64,000 bases of DNA from Blastomyces gilchristii SLH14081 (GCF_000003855.2 NW_003101682.1:497178-561177); one strand, 5' to 3'. Positions 1-12,517 are shown, numbered from the stretch's first letter. The notes: a model not told the origin generated them from the sequence alone. Translations and numbers: made by a program.

Positions 1-270
1 AGTGTAACTCGCGTAGTTAGATTACAACACAACACAACGTTATCCTCCAAGAACTAGCATGGTTAGCTGAGTCACCCGACGGGAAAACCTCCAACAAATC
101 AACTCAGACGCGACATCAGAGATTCACTGTCACAAATGTGTAGTAACTGATAAGATTAACGCAAACAACTCGTTGAAGGATTATACAACAACACCAATAC
201 ATCTTCGGGCTATTAGGTAACTCCCAGATTTATATTTGCCTCACACACCTCTTCCCAGCGGGGTCCAGCC

Positions 271-2841
271 ATGCCATCCAGAATAGGATCAGGACCACTT
301 CTCTATGCAGAGTTGCTGCCGAATATCCGCCAGATAACATTGCATGTGTCTTTTCCCGATTCCTCGTCTTTGGCCCAGAGTCCTACCACCCCCGATACCG
401 CCGTGAATCTTGCTGGAGGCAAATGGTCCATATCTGTTTTGCCGTCTCGCTGCGCGGTTAGTCTCTCAAGCGCGGACACAATTCAAACGCTAAACCTGCC
501 CGCGCGTGTTTCAGAAGCGGCACACACAATTGTCTCCACGCAGCCGACTCCTAATCCTTCTGGCACTGGGCATGGTGAACTACTGTTCCGACTGCCAGTT
601 GATGTTGAGACGGGACCAGTAGTGGCTTCCCGGCCTGCAAATGACCTGGCTAGCCATGATAGATATGAAGTGCAGGTTCCATGGACTGCCAAGGATATGT
701 GTGCTGAAACCCGCGTTCGATGCAGGCAGTGCAAGAACCTGCTTTTTATCCCGTCGAAAGAGGGAACGGTTATGTGGAAAGACTTACCCAGTCCTGACTG
801 GGCTGAAATGATGGATTTATGGCATTGTCATAAACCTGATACGCATGCAGAGGATCATGGTGACGCAGCAACTGGTGCCGGGCTGCACGCTCATGATGAG
901 AATGAAATTGTCAAAGGATATGGTGCTGCCAACCAGGTCGTCTGCACTTCCGGGACAGCGTTGATTGATGTTTTATCCTTCGTGATGGCTGAAGGCGATT
1001 GTCAGGGATTAGAAAAGTCGGTAAGTTCGAAATTTCGTTCTTTTCTTCCTTTGTCTTTGTGGCTCCCATGAAAAATTACCGCAGCACAATATCTACATTC
1101 AAAATATGTCCGGTCATTGTGTTGCTCGTGAGCGTTCATTTCATGAAGCACATAACCGCAACATTTACAGGTTATTATGCGCTATCTGTTTTCATTCCTT
1201 GCTTCCTATCTGCCTATATCACTTCACCTTCGGGCTGCAAAGAAGGAGATAAGATTGCAACATGGACTTCTCCAAGATTCCATGTCCCACGATCTTGTTT
1301 CCGATACAACTGCCCAATATCAATTATCGACCGATAAAAATCGCTGGAATCCACCGCAAGTGGTTCCGCACCTCCGATTGCCTGGTACTTGCGCCAATAA
1401 CAGCCCAGTTTATCGTGAGAAGGGGAGCTAAGGAATTTGGGGAAAGAAAGGGTCACACCAAGTGCAGGCCGCGGAAGAGAGAATCCTCATCAAGCCTTGA
1501 TTCTACCGAATTAGGGGTTGGTAGATGGAATCCCTTCCCCTGCACTCGAGATAGTCCTTGATTCGCTCATTTTACTTCCTTCCTTCCTCGCTGTAGATAC
1601 AGGCTTTTACTGGGGATAGATTCACAAGAGACTAGGAAGAGAGGAGGACTTAATCGATACATGAAAATCTCTATAGCCTGGAATGTATTTCGCCGCGGAA
1701 TTTTGACTACTTACCCGGATCTCTTCCTGCCGTTTTCTGGCGATCTTAGAAAACGCTAGACGATGTCCGGTGGCAGTATTCGCTCCGAGGTTTTGTGGGT
1801 TTCGCGGGATATAACCTGAGGTACACACTCGCAGACACTGGTGCAGTATTGATGCGCAGATTGGAAAATAACAAATGATATTTCACAGACGTGATTCTTT
1901 GATGGATAAACCCGATGTATTCCATGAAGGTTGTATTGGCTAATGCTCGTCCCTGCGAAGTTAACCATTATTCTGTGCGAGCGTACTGCCTTCCCTAATA
2001 CCATTAGTTCTCTAATTTAGACATGAAACGTTCTTTCCACCTGTAAAGCGTATTTTCAACGGCGTATATGCTGACATGGACGTTATGGACCCCATTAGAC
2101 ATGCTCATCGTCGGCCACCGCTCTGCACATCGGAACCAGTGACCCCAAATCCCAACCCGTGGTAGATTTGTCGTGTTCTCGCTGCAGCGCCATAGTCGGA
2201 GAAGAATATCCGTCCTTATCTGGCCTGAGACTATACAAAGCAAATGTTTCTCTACTGCGAAAGCCCAAGGACGGGATCAATTCTGACAAGGATGCGTGGG
2301 AGACGTACCCAGTAGATATGATCGTGGGAACACAGTTGTTGGAGCTAGCTGAGAGGATCGGAGCGAGGAGATTCGCTGTCCATAGTACGGAATACGCAGG
2401 GGACGACCGTCGAGACAACAAGAGCGGCTTGCTGGTGAGCTTATTCTTATAATCTCATCGCACCTTCTCCCGCTGTGAACCAGATTTTTAAGCGGCAATG
2501 ACGATCTACTAATTCGTTCCAATACGCAGCTTTGGGTGTTCAATCCAGATCTCCGCTATTCCAGTTTGCTTTCATACTCTACTACCGATGGAATCGTGTC
2601 TATCGCTTCCCAACGGGCTATGAAAATACTCTACCAAGAAGTCCCAGATATCCAGTTGATGCTCAATCCAGCGCAAGGGGTACCCTCGCCAACTGCGCTG
2701 GAAGATGTGAGCCTTCCTCCTAGCATATATGATGACATGAAACAGGCTCTTGAGAAAAGTAGGGAGACTCTGCCCATTTCCGCGCGCCAGTTTCGAGAGT
2801 GGCGGGTAGGCTTGTTTTCTCGGTACGAGGAAATAGGATGA
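271..2841 (+). CDS. UBE3D-like E2-binding protein (HECT_2 family), spliced
   Basis: Resembles the ubiquitin-conjugating enzyme E2-binding protein family (animal UBE3D), proposed E3-type partners of E2 enzymes; function here is by homology. Exon 1 (271-1020) holds a CxxC pair in RCRQCKNLLF and the family signature around WKDLPSPDWAEMMDLWHCHKPD-type residues (W-K-D-L-P-S, WAEMMDLWHCH). The last two exons, about 2099-2434 and 2530-2841, carry a second CxxC (LSCSRCSAIVGEEYPSL), the FNPDLRYSS motif, and a C-terminus ending near FREWRVGLFSRYEEIG. The 2435-2529 intron is clear (gtgagc..cgcag). The exon 1 donor at 1021 (gtaagt) is clear, but the acceptor is not: joining to 2099 keeps phase 0 and gives about 465 residues with a 1,078-nt intron, while an extra exon starting at 1171 (open to 1431) is possible. 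Family identity is fairly sure; the middle is not. Confidence 0.72.
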
Positions 2842-3315
2842 TCGGTGCCTGGGCGCCCAGCGTGACCTGTTTAACGATCGAGGAAACTCTCCTCCACATC
2901 CATGGTGCAAGAAGGCAAAGATTAGGAAAGTAGGGCATGCATTAAACTTTACAGTGACTGGTGACCAACTTCCTTATTGAGTTTGATGTCTGAAAGTATG
3001 GATGGGTATGACGCATTGAGTGATAGTCTCTGCGCTTGGCTCTTCCATCTCCTTAAGCGACTCGGATGCTCGCCAAGTTGTGCATTTTCCGTGCGCATAT
3101 CACCAGATATCCACTTTTGATCATCTCTCTATTCTTTCTCTCTGTACAGTATCCTGCTGCTGTTAAAATCCACTGTCACTGCATGTGTCCATTTCTTTGG
3201 GCTTGGTTTACGACGCCCTTGCCCCATATACTACAGCCGCATGGTTCCGCATTGAAGCAACTTATCTCATTCCCAAATCACCGTATTGACATTTTTATTC
3301 GTTTTGCATTTTCCC
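2842..3315. other. Intergenic, no gene seen
   Basis: Spacer between the E2-binding protein gene and the small acidic ORF. It contains the 3' flank of the former and pyrimidine-rich sequence (about 3110-3160). No convincing coding exon or RNA gene was seen. Confidence 0.5.
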
Positions 3316-3705
3316 ATGGATATTGACTACAATGATGGTTCCGACATCGAATGGTCCTACATGGAAGACATTGACGAACAGATGCCCGCTGTTACTAGCC
3401 TTAACAACAGCGACAATCACGATCCTTATAGTATGGATAAAAACATCATCTCCGATGACGACTCCCTCATGACCGATACTGTGGATGGCCGTAATGCTCA
3501 GGATGGTAGTGGACACAACGAAGAGGGCTGTTCGTCTACTCCTACGTTGGCATCCAGTCATGTTCCCCTTCCCACTTCATCCCCGATGCAAGTCCAAACC
3601 ACTATTCCGATACCTCCCGGAAAACCTTCCTCTCTCGAATTTGTTTCTCCAAGTCATGGAGATAGCGCTATTCATATGAAATGGCAAGCACTTCGCCAAC
3701 CTTGA
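3316..3705 (+). CDS. Orphan acidic, low-complexity ORF (129 aa)
   Basis: An uninterrupted ATG-started frame that I do not recognise. The N-terminal half is rich in Asp, Asn and Ser (starts MDIDYNDGSDIEWSY, then several DDD/DN runs). The C-terminal half is Pro/Ser/Thr-rich. There is no signal peptide, membrane segment or known domain. Another frame stays open over 3681-3968, so this could be the start of a longer gene broken by a frameshift, a short lineage-specific protein, or chance. It sits at the edge of a gene-poor AT-rich tract, where relics are expected. Confidence 0.3.
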   Translation: MDIDYNDGSDIEWSYMEDIDEQMPAVTSLNNSDNHDPYSMDKNIISDDDSLMTDTVDGRNAQDGSGHNEEGCSSTPTLASSHVPLPTSSPMQVQTTIPIPPGKPSSLEFVSPSHGDSAIHMKWQALRQP

Positions 3706-4839
3706 GCCGCCCCAGGCTTCATCGCTCGCCGCCTCTTCAAACTACCGCCCCTAAACAGTGTGTCTCAAAAAATCCATTTGATGGTCGCTTCGCCGGGCAT
3801 GCCAAGGACTTAAACGCTCAACATCTGACCACTGCCGGATCAAATCTGGACCACACAACATTCCCACTGTCTCTCCGCAATTATCCATTTCCTCCAAACC
3901 AGTCCGACGCTCGGAAATGCCCACGGGTGCATTCCCGTAGCCCAATTTCTGAACCACCGTCGACTTAAACGTCGATCAAGAAATAATAATTGTTTTATCG
4001 CGGTGATAAGGCCCCTTCATTTATGTAACTATATTTTTTTATCCCTCGAAATCATTGCGGCTAATATATTTTAAAACCCGTAGGAGAGCGAATTTGTCGC
4101 CCACTCCAATCAACAAATAGAGTGCATTTTGTGCAAATAAAGTTTTCAAAAAAGACAGTAGTTATGATTGTAACTAGTTATTTTAAAGACGTGGAATTGC
4201 AATTTCAAATGACTATTAAAGGCCAACTTGCTGAAACTACGTTTGCTGCTTCCAAGCGGAAGTGGGGCCTTTCATCCATGGTAGGGTAGGTTGTGCAGCA
4301 GAGCTTAAGCTTAATTGAGCCTCTTCCTAAATTTAACGACGGATCAGGAATTTATAAGACACCACACTTTGGATATAGACACCAACGCTAAAATCAATCA
4401 AGTTTAGCCAGGTAATTGAATTTCCATTAATTATTTACTATGTAAAAAACAGGAAATCTTATATGCATGCAGAAATCACTGTCTGTCTGCCTGCTTCTCA
4501 TATCCACTGAATCTCTATGAGAATAGAGATTGTCAGCTGCTGGTCTCCCTACTGCCCGTGTCAATGACAGGGGCCACAGGATACAACTGATATGACTATC
4601 TTATGAGCTGAGTTTAAGAGGTTATTAATAGACTATTTTTCAAGAAATCCCTGCTTCAACTGATAAACTGCATTGTCTTTGATACACAGAAGACAGAACA
4701 GGCAGTTCTGAAGAATTCATGAGAGGATGAGAATAATGAGTGACATTCTTTGAATGGATGAGAATTATTTGAGATAGGGATAGTAGATACATATATTAAT
4801 TAATGGAAAATCAATTACCAAGCTATTCCTTATATACAC
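3706..4839. other. AT-rich gene-poor stretch
   Basis: Markedly AT-rich from about 3980 with no long open frame and many stops in all frames. A pyrimidine-rich TGTCTGTCTGCCTGCT-like tract lies at about 4478-4500. It may be decayed transposon sequence; no transposase, integrase or reverse transcriptase motif could be read. Confidence 0.45.
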
Positions 4840-4841
4840 TA

Positions 4842-5130
4842 CTGTAGTGGGGATGATAATGTTACGGAAGAGGCGGAGCTATGGAAGCATCGGACCCAGA
4901 GGATGAGCGGGAGAAAATGATATAAGTATAGGGGATCCGCTCATATGGTTACATCAAGAAAAAGGATTTTTAGAAGACAGTGCATGTGGAAGGACGAGAG
5001 CTTTGCAGGCATTCTATATTCGAGAATGTTCATTCTTAGAGAGAATTCTAGTTGCTTTATTATCGGAATATTGATTATTGATTTTGATTGTCGATCTTGA
5101 ATTGTTTTCTCCATCCGCTAGCTACCACGT
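4842..5130. repeat. Possible solo LTR or LTR fragment
   Basis: A block of distinct composition opens with TGTAGTGGGGATGATAATG and closes in an AT-rich tail ending around CTAGCTACCA. Inside it lies a TATA-like ATATAAGTATA (about 4919-4930), followed by purine-rich sequence, as in compact retrotransposon promoters. I could not find matching target-site duplications, a primer-binding site or an internal coding region, so the ends are approximate. Assignment to an LTR is inference from layout only. Confidence 0.3.
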
Positions 5131-5195
5131 AAGGTGTAGCACCCGTTCTCATCACAATACTAGTGGTGGGGTCTGTGTCCAAAGTGTGGTGTCTG

Positions 5196-5211
5196 TACTC
5201 CGTACGGAGTA
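5196..5211. repeat. 16-bp perfect palindrome TACTCCGTACGGAGTA
   Basis: Every base pairs in the self-complementary 16-mer. Related partial copies occur near 29619-29634 (one arm degenerate) and 43401-43410 (single arm TACGGAGTAG). It may be the tip of a small inverted-repeat element; function unknown. Confidence 0.7.
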
Positions 5212-8200
5212 TATAAATCCCTAATCCATCGCAGAAGCCGCGTTTGATTGGAGTTACGTTACCCTTGATTCCGACCCAATCATCGCCGTGTTTAACAAGT
5301 AAATTCACGTGATTGTTTAGCAGCCTTGGCCTTTCGTTTTAAAGGAACGAGGCGCCAACAAGAGAGAACCGATAAACGCCGTTATTTGGTGGATCGCTTC
5401 CGCGACAACATTATATATTATTCCAGAAATCGGGAATCTCCTAACAGTCTGTCATACCTTGGCGTATCAAAGGTTGTGCTTTGCTTGGTTTTTTTTTTTC
5501 TTTTTTAACCTTTTTGCCGCAGCAAATGGACAGCCATTTAGCCCCATGCGCGTGGATGGAGCGCAACCAATAGCATGGTATGGGGCCAACGATTCCCACT
5601 CCCGGGCGAACAGATGCTACATCTATTTTTGACTACGGATTACAGTCAGGTATACGACCACTCAGATGAATGTAACCCAGGCCTCCTGTCGGGGAATTTC
5701 ACCGAATCTCGACTATCATGGCGAGAGGTTGCAGAAGAAGTGCCCAGAGCATATGCTTCCCCCACGATGCCCTCTTTTTATTTCCTGCTGGTCTTGTTCC
5801 AACATGCAAAGTCTTATCTCCAATGTTCGCGATTTCGGGATTTGGTTCATTGTTTACCATCCCATCTCAATTTTGTGCCGCTGTGATCGTCGGAGGCGAA
5901 TTCACAAAAGGCCCGTGTGTCAGGAGTGCTCGTTGCAGACGCCTGTCTCTCGTCGAGTGAACCAGCCTGATTTTACCTTACAGGTCCCAGAGCCGAGGTT
6001 CAGCCGCCTTCCGGCAGTCGACTGCCTTGATCTCTTCGCATCCCTATTGGCTCTGATCCATACCCAGCATGCGACGTTGCTCGGTGGGGAGTCGGCGTAA
6101 CGGGTGAGATTTCGATTGTTGAGTCCTTATAATGAAGGAGCACTGCTCGTTTTCCTTGGCCCCTTGAAATTACTTCTTTTCTGTCTGAATAGGCCTTCAC
6201 ATTATTACTTGAAAATTAAATCGCCGAATCAGCTGATGTCTAGGTTTTGATTGTCTTCATCTTAAAACGAGAAATCCCTATTTCCTTGCAATCACGTTGG
6301 TTAGGAATATTATTTCATCGGCATAAATTTCAGCAATTTTTGGTTGCTTGTCTGCATTGCTGGAGGAAAAACTACATACGAAACTACATACGAAGCACGA
6401 ACTGCTTTCGTCCCAACACTCTTTCTTCACCTCCACCCATGCCCGCCCCGCATGCAGCCTGACAGCTACTGACCGCTACGTATTGGGCATGAGAGGTAGT
6501 TATGTGATACAGGTTCTGAAATCATTTAAACCGAAAAATCTTCCTAACTTCGCTCCACTTCGCTCCCTTCCTCTCATCTGTGTGATTAACTATTTCCACT
6601 ATCAACCTCCTAGCATGACAGCAGGACATATCTTCTCAAACGGTGTCTCAATCCAAGAAAATGCCGAAAACCCGGAACAGTTCATCGCATTGCGAGGTTG
6701 AAATATCTTAATCTTGTCCTTCGCTTCACCGATGACAGTTCATTTCGCCCTATTTGACCTGCAATGTGTCAACACCAAGGTATGGCTAGCGTAATTCAAA
6801 ATTGATTATGCTTACTAGCCGGGATGCATCAACACTCTGTACCACATTCGTGACAAGATTTGCCAGGAATAACCCACGTTTCCTTACCACTCTCCGCGCA
6901 CTTTGGGCACTGGACACCAGGCATCTTGAACAATACCGTTAGCTGCTACAATAGTGTCTACTTATCTGTTGCTTTGGGTCTCACCGGTGACATCTCATTC
7001 CTTCTAGCCGCCGAACCATACGACCACATCATGGACATGCCGGGTTTGAAAAATTGTAAGCCCATCTTTGGCTGAGTTGATTGGATTTAGAAACGCGATG
7101 AAATGCTCGTTCTTGAAGCTTTGCTACTTCTTGCTAATACATCATTGTTAATAGGGTGACGTTTGAAGGACGAGTGCAAGTGGATGACTCCTCCTAAATG
7201 AATTACTCACTTACTAAGGACAGGAGGAAAAAGTTTATAAGCGCACCACTGCTGGTTTATCTGCGTGTTTGGATGAAGGATTTGGGTGGTTCGCTTCACG
7301 GATTATTCACAATAGCCCAGGGGAGAATTGACGACTTATTTATGATGCGTCGACCGATTTTGAACCTTTCCTGAAGTCAATATGATCTCCCACGATCGAC
7401 TAATATGTCATAAAGAAGTTGTCACATGGACAGGTAGCCTCCTTCACACTCCGGGTCCCTTGAAGCAAATGCGCGAGAACTGGTGGATCAGCAACATAAG
7501 GTCAAGCCAGTACCAACACATCTCGACGCAACCAGTTCGATTTGAGATACGGGTATGTCGAGGATAAGCCAATGATCACTGCTCTATTTGACTCTGATAC
7601 GGTGGAAATCTGCTCAACACGATCGCATTTTCCAGCGTCTCCTAAAAGTATCATCCAGCAGGGTGGGGATCGTTCCAATAGTGCCTGATATACGCTGAAT
7701 AAGGTGTTGATATTCTGTTTTGTTCAACATCAGAAAATAAATGGCGCCTAGTCCGTGTTATTGTATGCCACATTACCCCATCCCACTTGCGGAGAAAAGT
7801 TTATTTGATCATTTAACAAACATCAGCGTGATCAGCCATTCGTGTCCACTTTTCTTGAGAAAATTGGAGAATGGAAATGCGTGTCAATTCTGCTGAAAGT
7901 ACTACGGCCGAGATGGCGGATTTCGCCAGATGTTTGGTTATCTACAGACTGCGAACCAACACTGTGGAGCCAGACCAGATAGCCTTTCACTGGGTGGCTT
8001 CCCCGTAACCCCAGAATCAACCTGGACCGGAAATCTTTTACACCGCCTACCTGCACCGTGTCAATTCTATAATTCGTCGACAACATCCCACCTCGCAGCT
8101 CTTACAAATATTCATATAATTGGATTGGCCAGGTTGACACCATTTCGAAAAATCGAAATTACATGGCAACCCAGGGATAGTGCATCCCTATCAATCGAAC

Positions 8201-9523
8201 GTGACGGGGAAAACGGCCGCGTGAGCAGAAAATTTGCCTACCAGGAGAAGTCCAGGTTTGCCATGGAGCTCATATTTCCATGAAACAGATTACCCGATTC
8301 GTCATTCACAAATAGCACGGCTGCATCTAGGCGGGATGCTTTCTGGGCGAGCCGATAAAAGTACGCGACTTTGATATCACAACTAACTGTGTTCTTTCGT
8401 CTCGGGCTGCAGCCAATCGATGGCCGATTTTAGAGCTATCCATCCGCCCCTCACGTTTGCAGCCAGCTAAGACCTGGGTTTCTTGAGCCAATTATTACTG
8501 CAAAGGAAGGCAGATCATTGCCATGACGAAACGGGAACATTGCCGATTTTTGGTTATTCCAACGGCTGCTCGTGCCACGTCTCCCACCTTCTACTGCCAC
8601 TATGGTTTTCCGTACCATTTTAACATCTGGTTCTCACTCCTAATTGTTAGGACCATGAAGGCGACTCAACTTGAACGTATTTCCGCTCATTGGGCACCTC
8701 TCTCAGGCGGACCGAAATCTAAAAGTTTGCTACCGGACAAGCCACTTATTTAATTTCCAGATGATAACTCCTCCAAACCGCCTTCGATAATCAAAGAGAT
8801 GTCGTCCCCGCAGAACAACGTTTGGGCGATCATATCTCCAAGCTCATGGAACTGAACATTGACTGATGCTGGTCAACCAATGAGGTTACGAGGTTGAGCA
8901 GAAAAATGGACATGTCACAATTTGTTTTAGTATGCATGAACCATGCATGCTTAGGTACATACTTACATCGATCCGCGGGTTTTCAAGACTTGCTCATTCC
9001 CTATTTCCTTTGAAATTTTACAAAAAATATGAGAAGACGAAAATCATGTTAATTTACGCAACACCAATTAGCCCGACCACGAGAGCTATCACCCACATAA
9101 CACAGCCGGCTGATCACCAATTTCATTATCTAACAACTTCATATGGCGCCAAATCCGAAGACAAGGTGGAACTTGCGGCTGAGGATACATTCTAAACTAT
9201 GCACGGAAAAGTTAAAACGTTTATCAGATTGAATTGTCTCGGGCTGCATCAGATAAACTTTATTCATCCCGACACTGGAGTCTAAGAGAAACTCTCGGAA
9301 ACCGATCTAAGTGAGAATTTGGTGGTCTAAGCGATTAATAGAGCACCATATGATGTTAAATAGGCCACTCAAGTATTTCTCCTGAAAGCTATGGTCATTT
9401 ACTGCAGAGCATAACCTTTGCAGACATGCTCCAACCCTATATGCCGACTCGGTAGGCTGAAGAAGGAGTGCAGTGGACAAAGGGAAATGAAGTGCTTGTT
9501 TCATACAAAATTACCAAGAGGTT
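5212..9523. other. Gene desert with interrupted open frames
   Basis: No intact gene recognised. Several short frames remain open (5575-6100 in overlapping frames, 6860-7075, 7382-7567, 7930-8283, 8523-8753), but none has a recognisable domain and each ends at stops without good splice sites. Some pieces read like real protein: GLTGDISFLLAAEPYDH near 6980-7035, and in a frame near 7870-8090 the string VEPDQIAFHWVAS, then GPEIFYTAYLHRVN after one stop. This fits one or more decayed genes. The segment closest to 9523 is the 3' flank of the phospholipase C gene. Confidence 0.4.
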
Positions 9524-12517
9524 TTAGGTTATCTTTTTCGAGATTTTGACAAGCAGGACGCCTTGGGACAGCTTGCCCTTCGTGTCAAAAAGCCGTATAA
9601 ATCGAAATCCTTGGCGCAGCCGATCGAGTCTGATGCAAGCCCACCCCGCTAGATCATCTCTTCCAAACTCGCGGTCCTTAACTTTGAACCTGTCAATTCA
9701 CTTTTGTATTAGTGCCATGTTCCTGCAAGGAAGAGCGGGGATACACAATATGCATGAGGAATCACAATAACGAAAAGCAAAGCGATCAGCAGGTCCACGC
9801 AACCGCCCCCATTTACATGGTTTGGCATATGTGGACAGTTTTCTTCCGTGTTCCTTCCGACTTTTTTAAATGCGTGGTGTTTCCCCCCCTCTTTCCTACA
9901 AAAGCAATAACAAGAAATACACTTTTTGTCGATATCCCCTAATTGACGTGGCACTAATCGCCTTGATTGGGATATTCGGAACTATCAATGATGGTAGGAG
10001 GGATAGATCGACGTGGGGGGCAAGAAATCGAAATAACGCAGGATATATCAGAAAGTAATAAGGGGGGAGGGGGGCAAGGGGGAAGAACTACGGAATGGAC
10101 TAACCTCACAAAGCTCAGTTCCTCCAAGGTAACTGGTGCGTTTGGGAAATGCATCACTTGCCCTCCAAAGTCCGGATCTGAACCAACTCCAGCCTTGGTT
10201 TGCACTTTGTACTTTGCGGTACCCGTACCGCCTTTAACATTTTCGGTGGCGTGGATGTGATCCTTTAGTCGCTCAAGATAAAGTTGACATGCGACATAAG
10301 GGCGGAAGCTCTTGGCGTGTTCATCACCCACAGGGAGAGGAATGTTTTGCCCTGCAAGGACTTCGATCGATAAATCTAGGATGTGATACCGCGCAATATT
10401 TTGAAGGCTTTTTTCAGTTCGCCCTGCTGCTCCAATCCTCCATACCTTTCCTCTGTATGTCTCCGGCTTAAGAACCCAACCTCTATGCCCAGCAAACATT
10501 CCTTCGTTTATCATCATTCCCTTGTCACAGTTCTGCCAGTTTAATGCAACAATTTGAATTCCTTGTCTCCAGTGAAATGAGGGATCTAAATTAGACGAAT
10601 TTACGCGCAGGCCGGACGGATATGTTCGCATCATATACTCTCGATTATGGTCAAAAAGAGCCTGGCGTTCATTATCATGGGCGTCCTTCACAGCGTTCTC
10701 TGAGAGGGAAAATATGTGGTTCAGGTGGGTTGCCTCTGTAGACATATTTTGGTAAGCCGATTCTTTCCTTTCTTATGCCAATGAGTGTAGTTCTCCCCCA
10801 CTGCTCTTGATTGCTCTGAAACAGCGTGTGGCACACCCCTTGTTGGCAGTTACTAAAAATTTAACATTAATAACATACCTTGTTGCGAAAATTTACTAAA
10901 AGTGTATCCACGCGTGTAAATACCGAGTCGACTTAGAGCATGTAAAATCTTCGAAGGCTTTTTCTTGGCCTGAGCTGCTCTGCTGTTCTCTCCCCCATCA
11001 ATACCTCCCACAGTGTCATCTTCAGCTACTGATCCTGACTTCTGTTTCCCAATTTCCGAGGGCACTCCAGGCATGTCTCCGGCTTTCGTTTGATCGGCCG
11101 CCGTCTCGGGTGGTGCCCATTTCACTTTGATCAAAATCTTGTTTCGCAGTTCTCCCGGGCTTGGCAAGTGTTCAATTTCACCCTTTTCCAGTTTAGCTTC
11201 GATATCAGCTGGAAGCTCAACGAGCATACCTTTCCATGCCTGCGTCATGATATCTACCATCACCTGTTGTTGCTCAAGACTTGCATGGACCTCTAGGCTC
11301 ACGATGATTGGTAGATCGCTAGTGACGAATGCATAATCTCTAATTGCACAGCACACATCACGGAACGTTATTTCTTTCGTCAGAGTATAACCATGAAAAA
11401 CGCGAGGTTCAAGCCGCAGGGGGGCAGATGACACTGCCGTTCCCGCAACTCCGGTTGCAGTTACCACGGTAGCTTCGGCAATGGCAGCTTGCGGCTGCGT
11501 TGTCGATCCTTTAGAAAGCCGGTCCAAGCGACTTGACAATGATGACAGGTTAAAACGGCCACTTTTCCTGTCCTTAGGACTCTTCTTCGCAATTTTCTGA
11601 GACGCTTTAGGCTCGCCACGGTCACTTTCTGAACCCGACGAGTCGGAGCTGTCCTCGGAATCCGGTTCACCATCCCACACATCAATTTCGAGACATCTAC
11701 ATCCTTTCAAAAGAACCTAGCAGGGGATATCATGTTAGCTCATAAGTGCGTCGTCAAACAGGAATTTCACCTTCAGGCTGAAACAATGTTATCCGTCGTC
11801 ATTGTGAAGATGATATGCTCGGGGAACATTATCCATCCAATGACGCAACGAGTCCCCGGTTGTGAATAAAATCAAAGAACACCAAGTTCCCATACATCTC
11901 TGGGTATGAATGCTCGATTGGCCACTGGAGTTCTCCCAACGATTTCCCGAATTAACAATAGAGAATATGGGCAACCCATGAGCATTTCCGATTGTGGAGT
12001 AAAAATCTTGCTCTCCCCGGAAAAGTGCATCCGCCACTACGAATAACGACACACCACATACACCAAAACAAATTGCAATGTTGTTCTAACCAAGACCGAA
12101 CTGGAAACAAGAAGGAACAATGATGGAAAAATCAAAGGTGGAGGGCAGACTTGAAAGTTGACATACATTTTTGTAAACCCTTGTGCTTGATTCGCTATAC
12201 AGTTGATTGCCAGTGAGATAGGTATTGTGGCTCGAGCTAATAAAGTAATTGTTCATAGGCAACGACAGATCTTGTGGTTCAGGGGGCGCTTGAGCATACG
12301 CAGATGACATGTATCCCATAAAATCCTCATAAGTGCTGATACTATGTTGCTTCTGTGGAGGTTCGAGCTGGATGGCCTCAAGAAATGTTTCTTTATTGTT
12401 GGCCTGGCCCGTTGATTCGAAAATGTGCTTTAGATGACGCTTGATATGAGGGGAGAAGGCTGAAATTCTAGTGTCTTCAAGCGGTGACCCTGCACTAGAT
12501 TTGGTAGGCGACGACAT
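9524..12517 (-). CDS. PLC1: Phosphoinositide-specific phospholipase C
   Basis: Hydrolyses phosphatidylinositol 4,5-bisphosphate to diacylglycerol and IP3 at the membrane. Four exons (12167-12517, 10879-11716, 10105-10735, 9524-9689) join in phase to 661 residues. The order is an N-terminal helical EF-hand-like segment (about 20-55), the X half starting NNYFISSSHNTYLTGNQL with catalytic His97, the second His in SLEVHAS (about 261), the Y half beginning LSRLGIYTRGYTFSKFSQ, and a C-terminal C2 domain ending FDTKGKLSQGVLLVKIS. No PH domain is visible. An insertion of about 86 residues between GCRCLEIDVWDG and FHGYTLTKEI is Ser/Asp-rich then basic. Start chosen at the MSSPTKSSAG methionine: the frame stays open further upstream, but that extension looks unlike the family. 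Introns 1 and 3 are long (about 450 and 415 nt). Several fungal PLC paralogues exist, so the symbol is approximate. Confidence 0.93.

Noticed and set aside
2942..2950. TTAAACTTT, close to the reverse complement of the WOPR (Wor1/Ryp1) motif; also at 37661-37669
   Set aside because: Single short copies in AT-rich sequence; expected by chance without clustering or binding data.
11789..12052. Open frame on - inside the phospholipase C locus
   Set aside because: Lies wholly within PLC intron 1.
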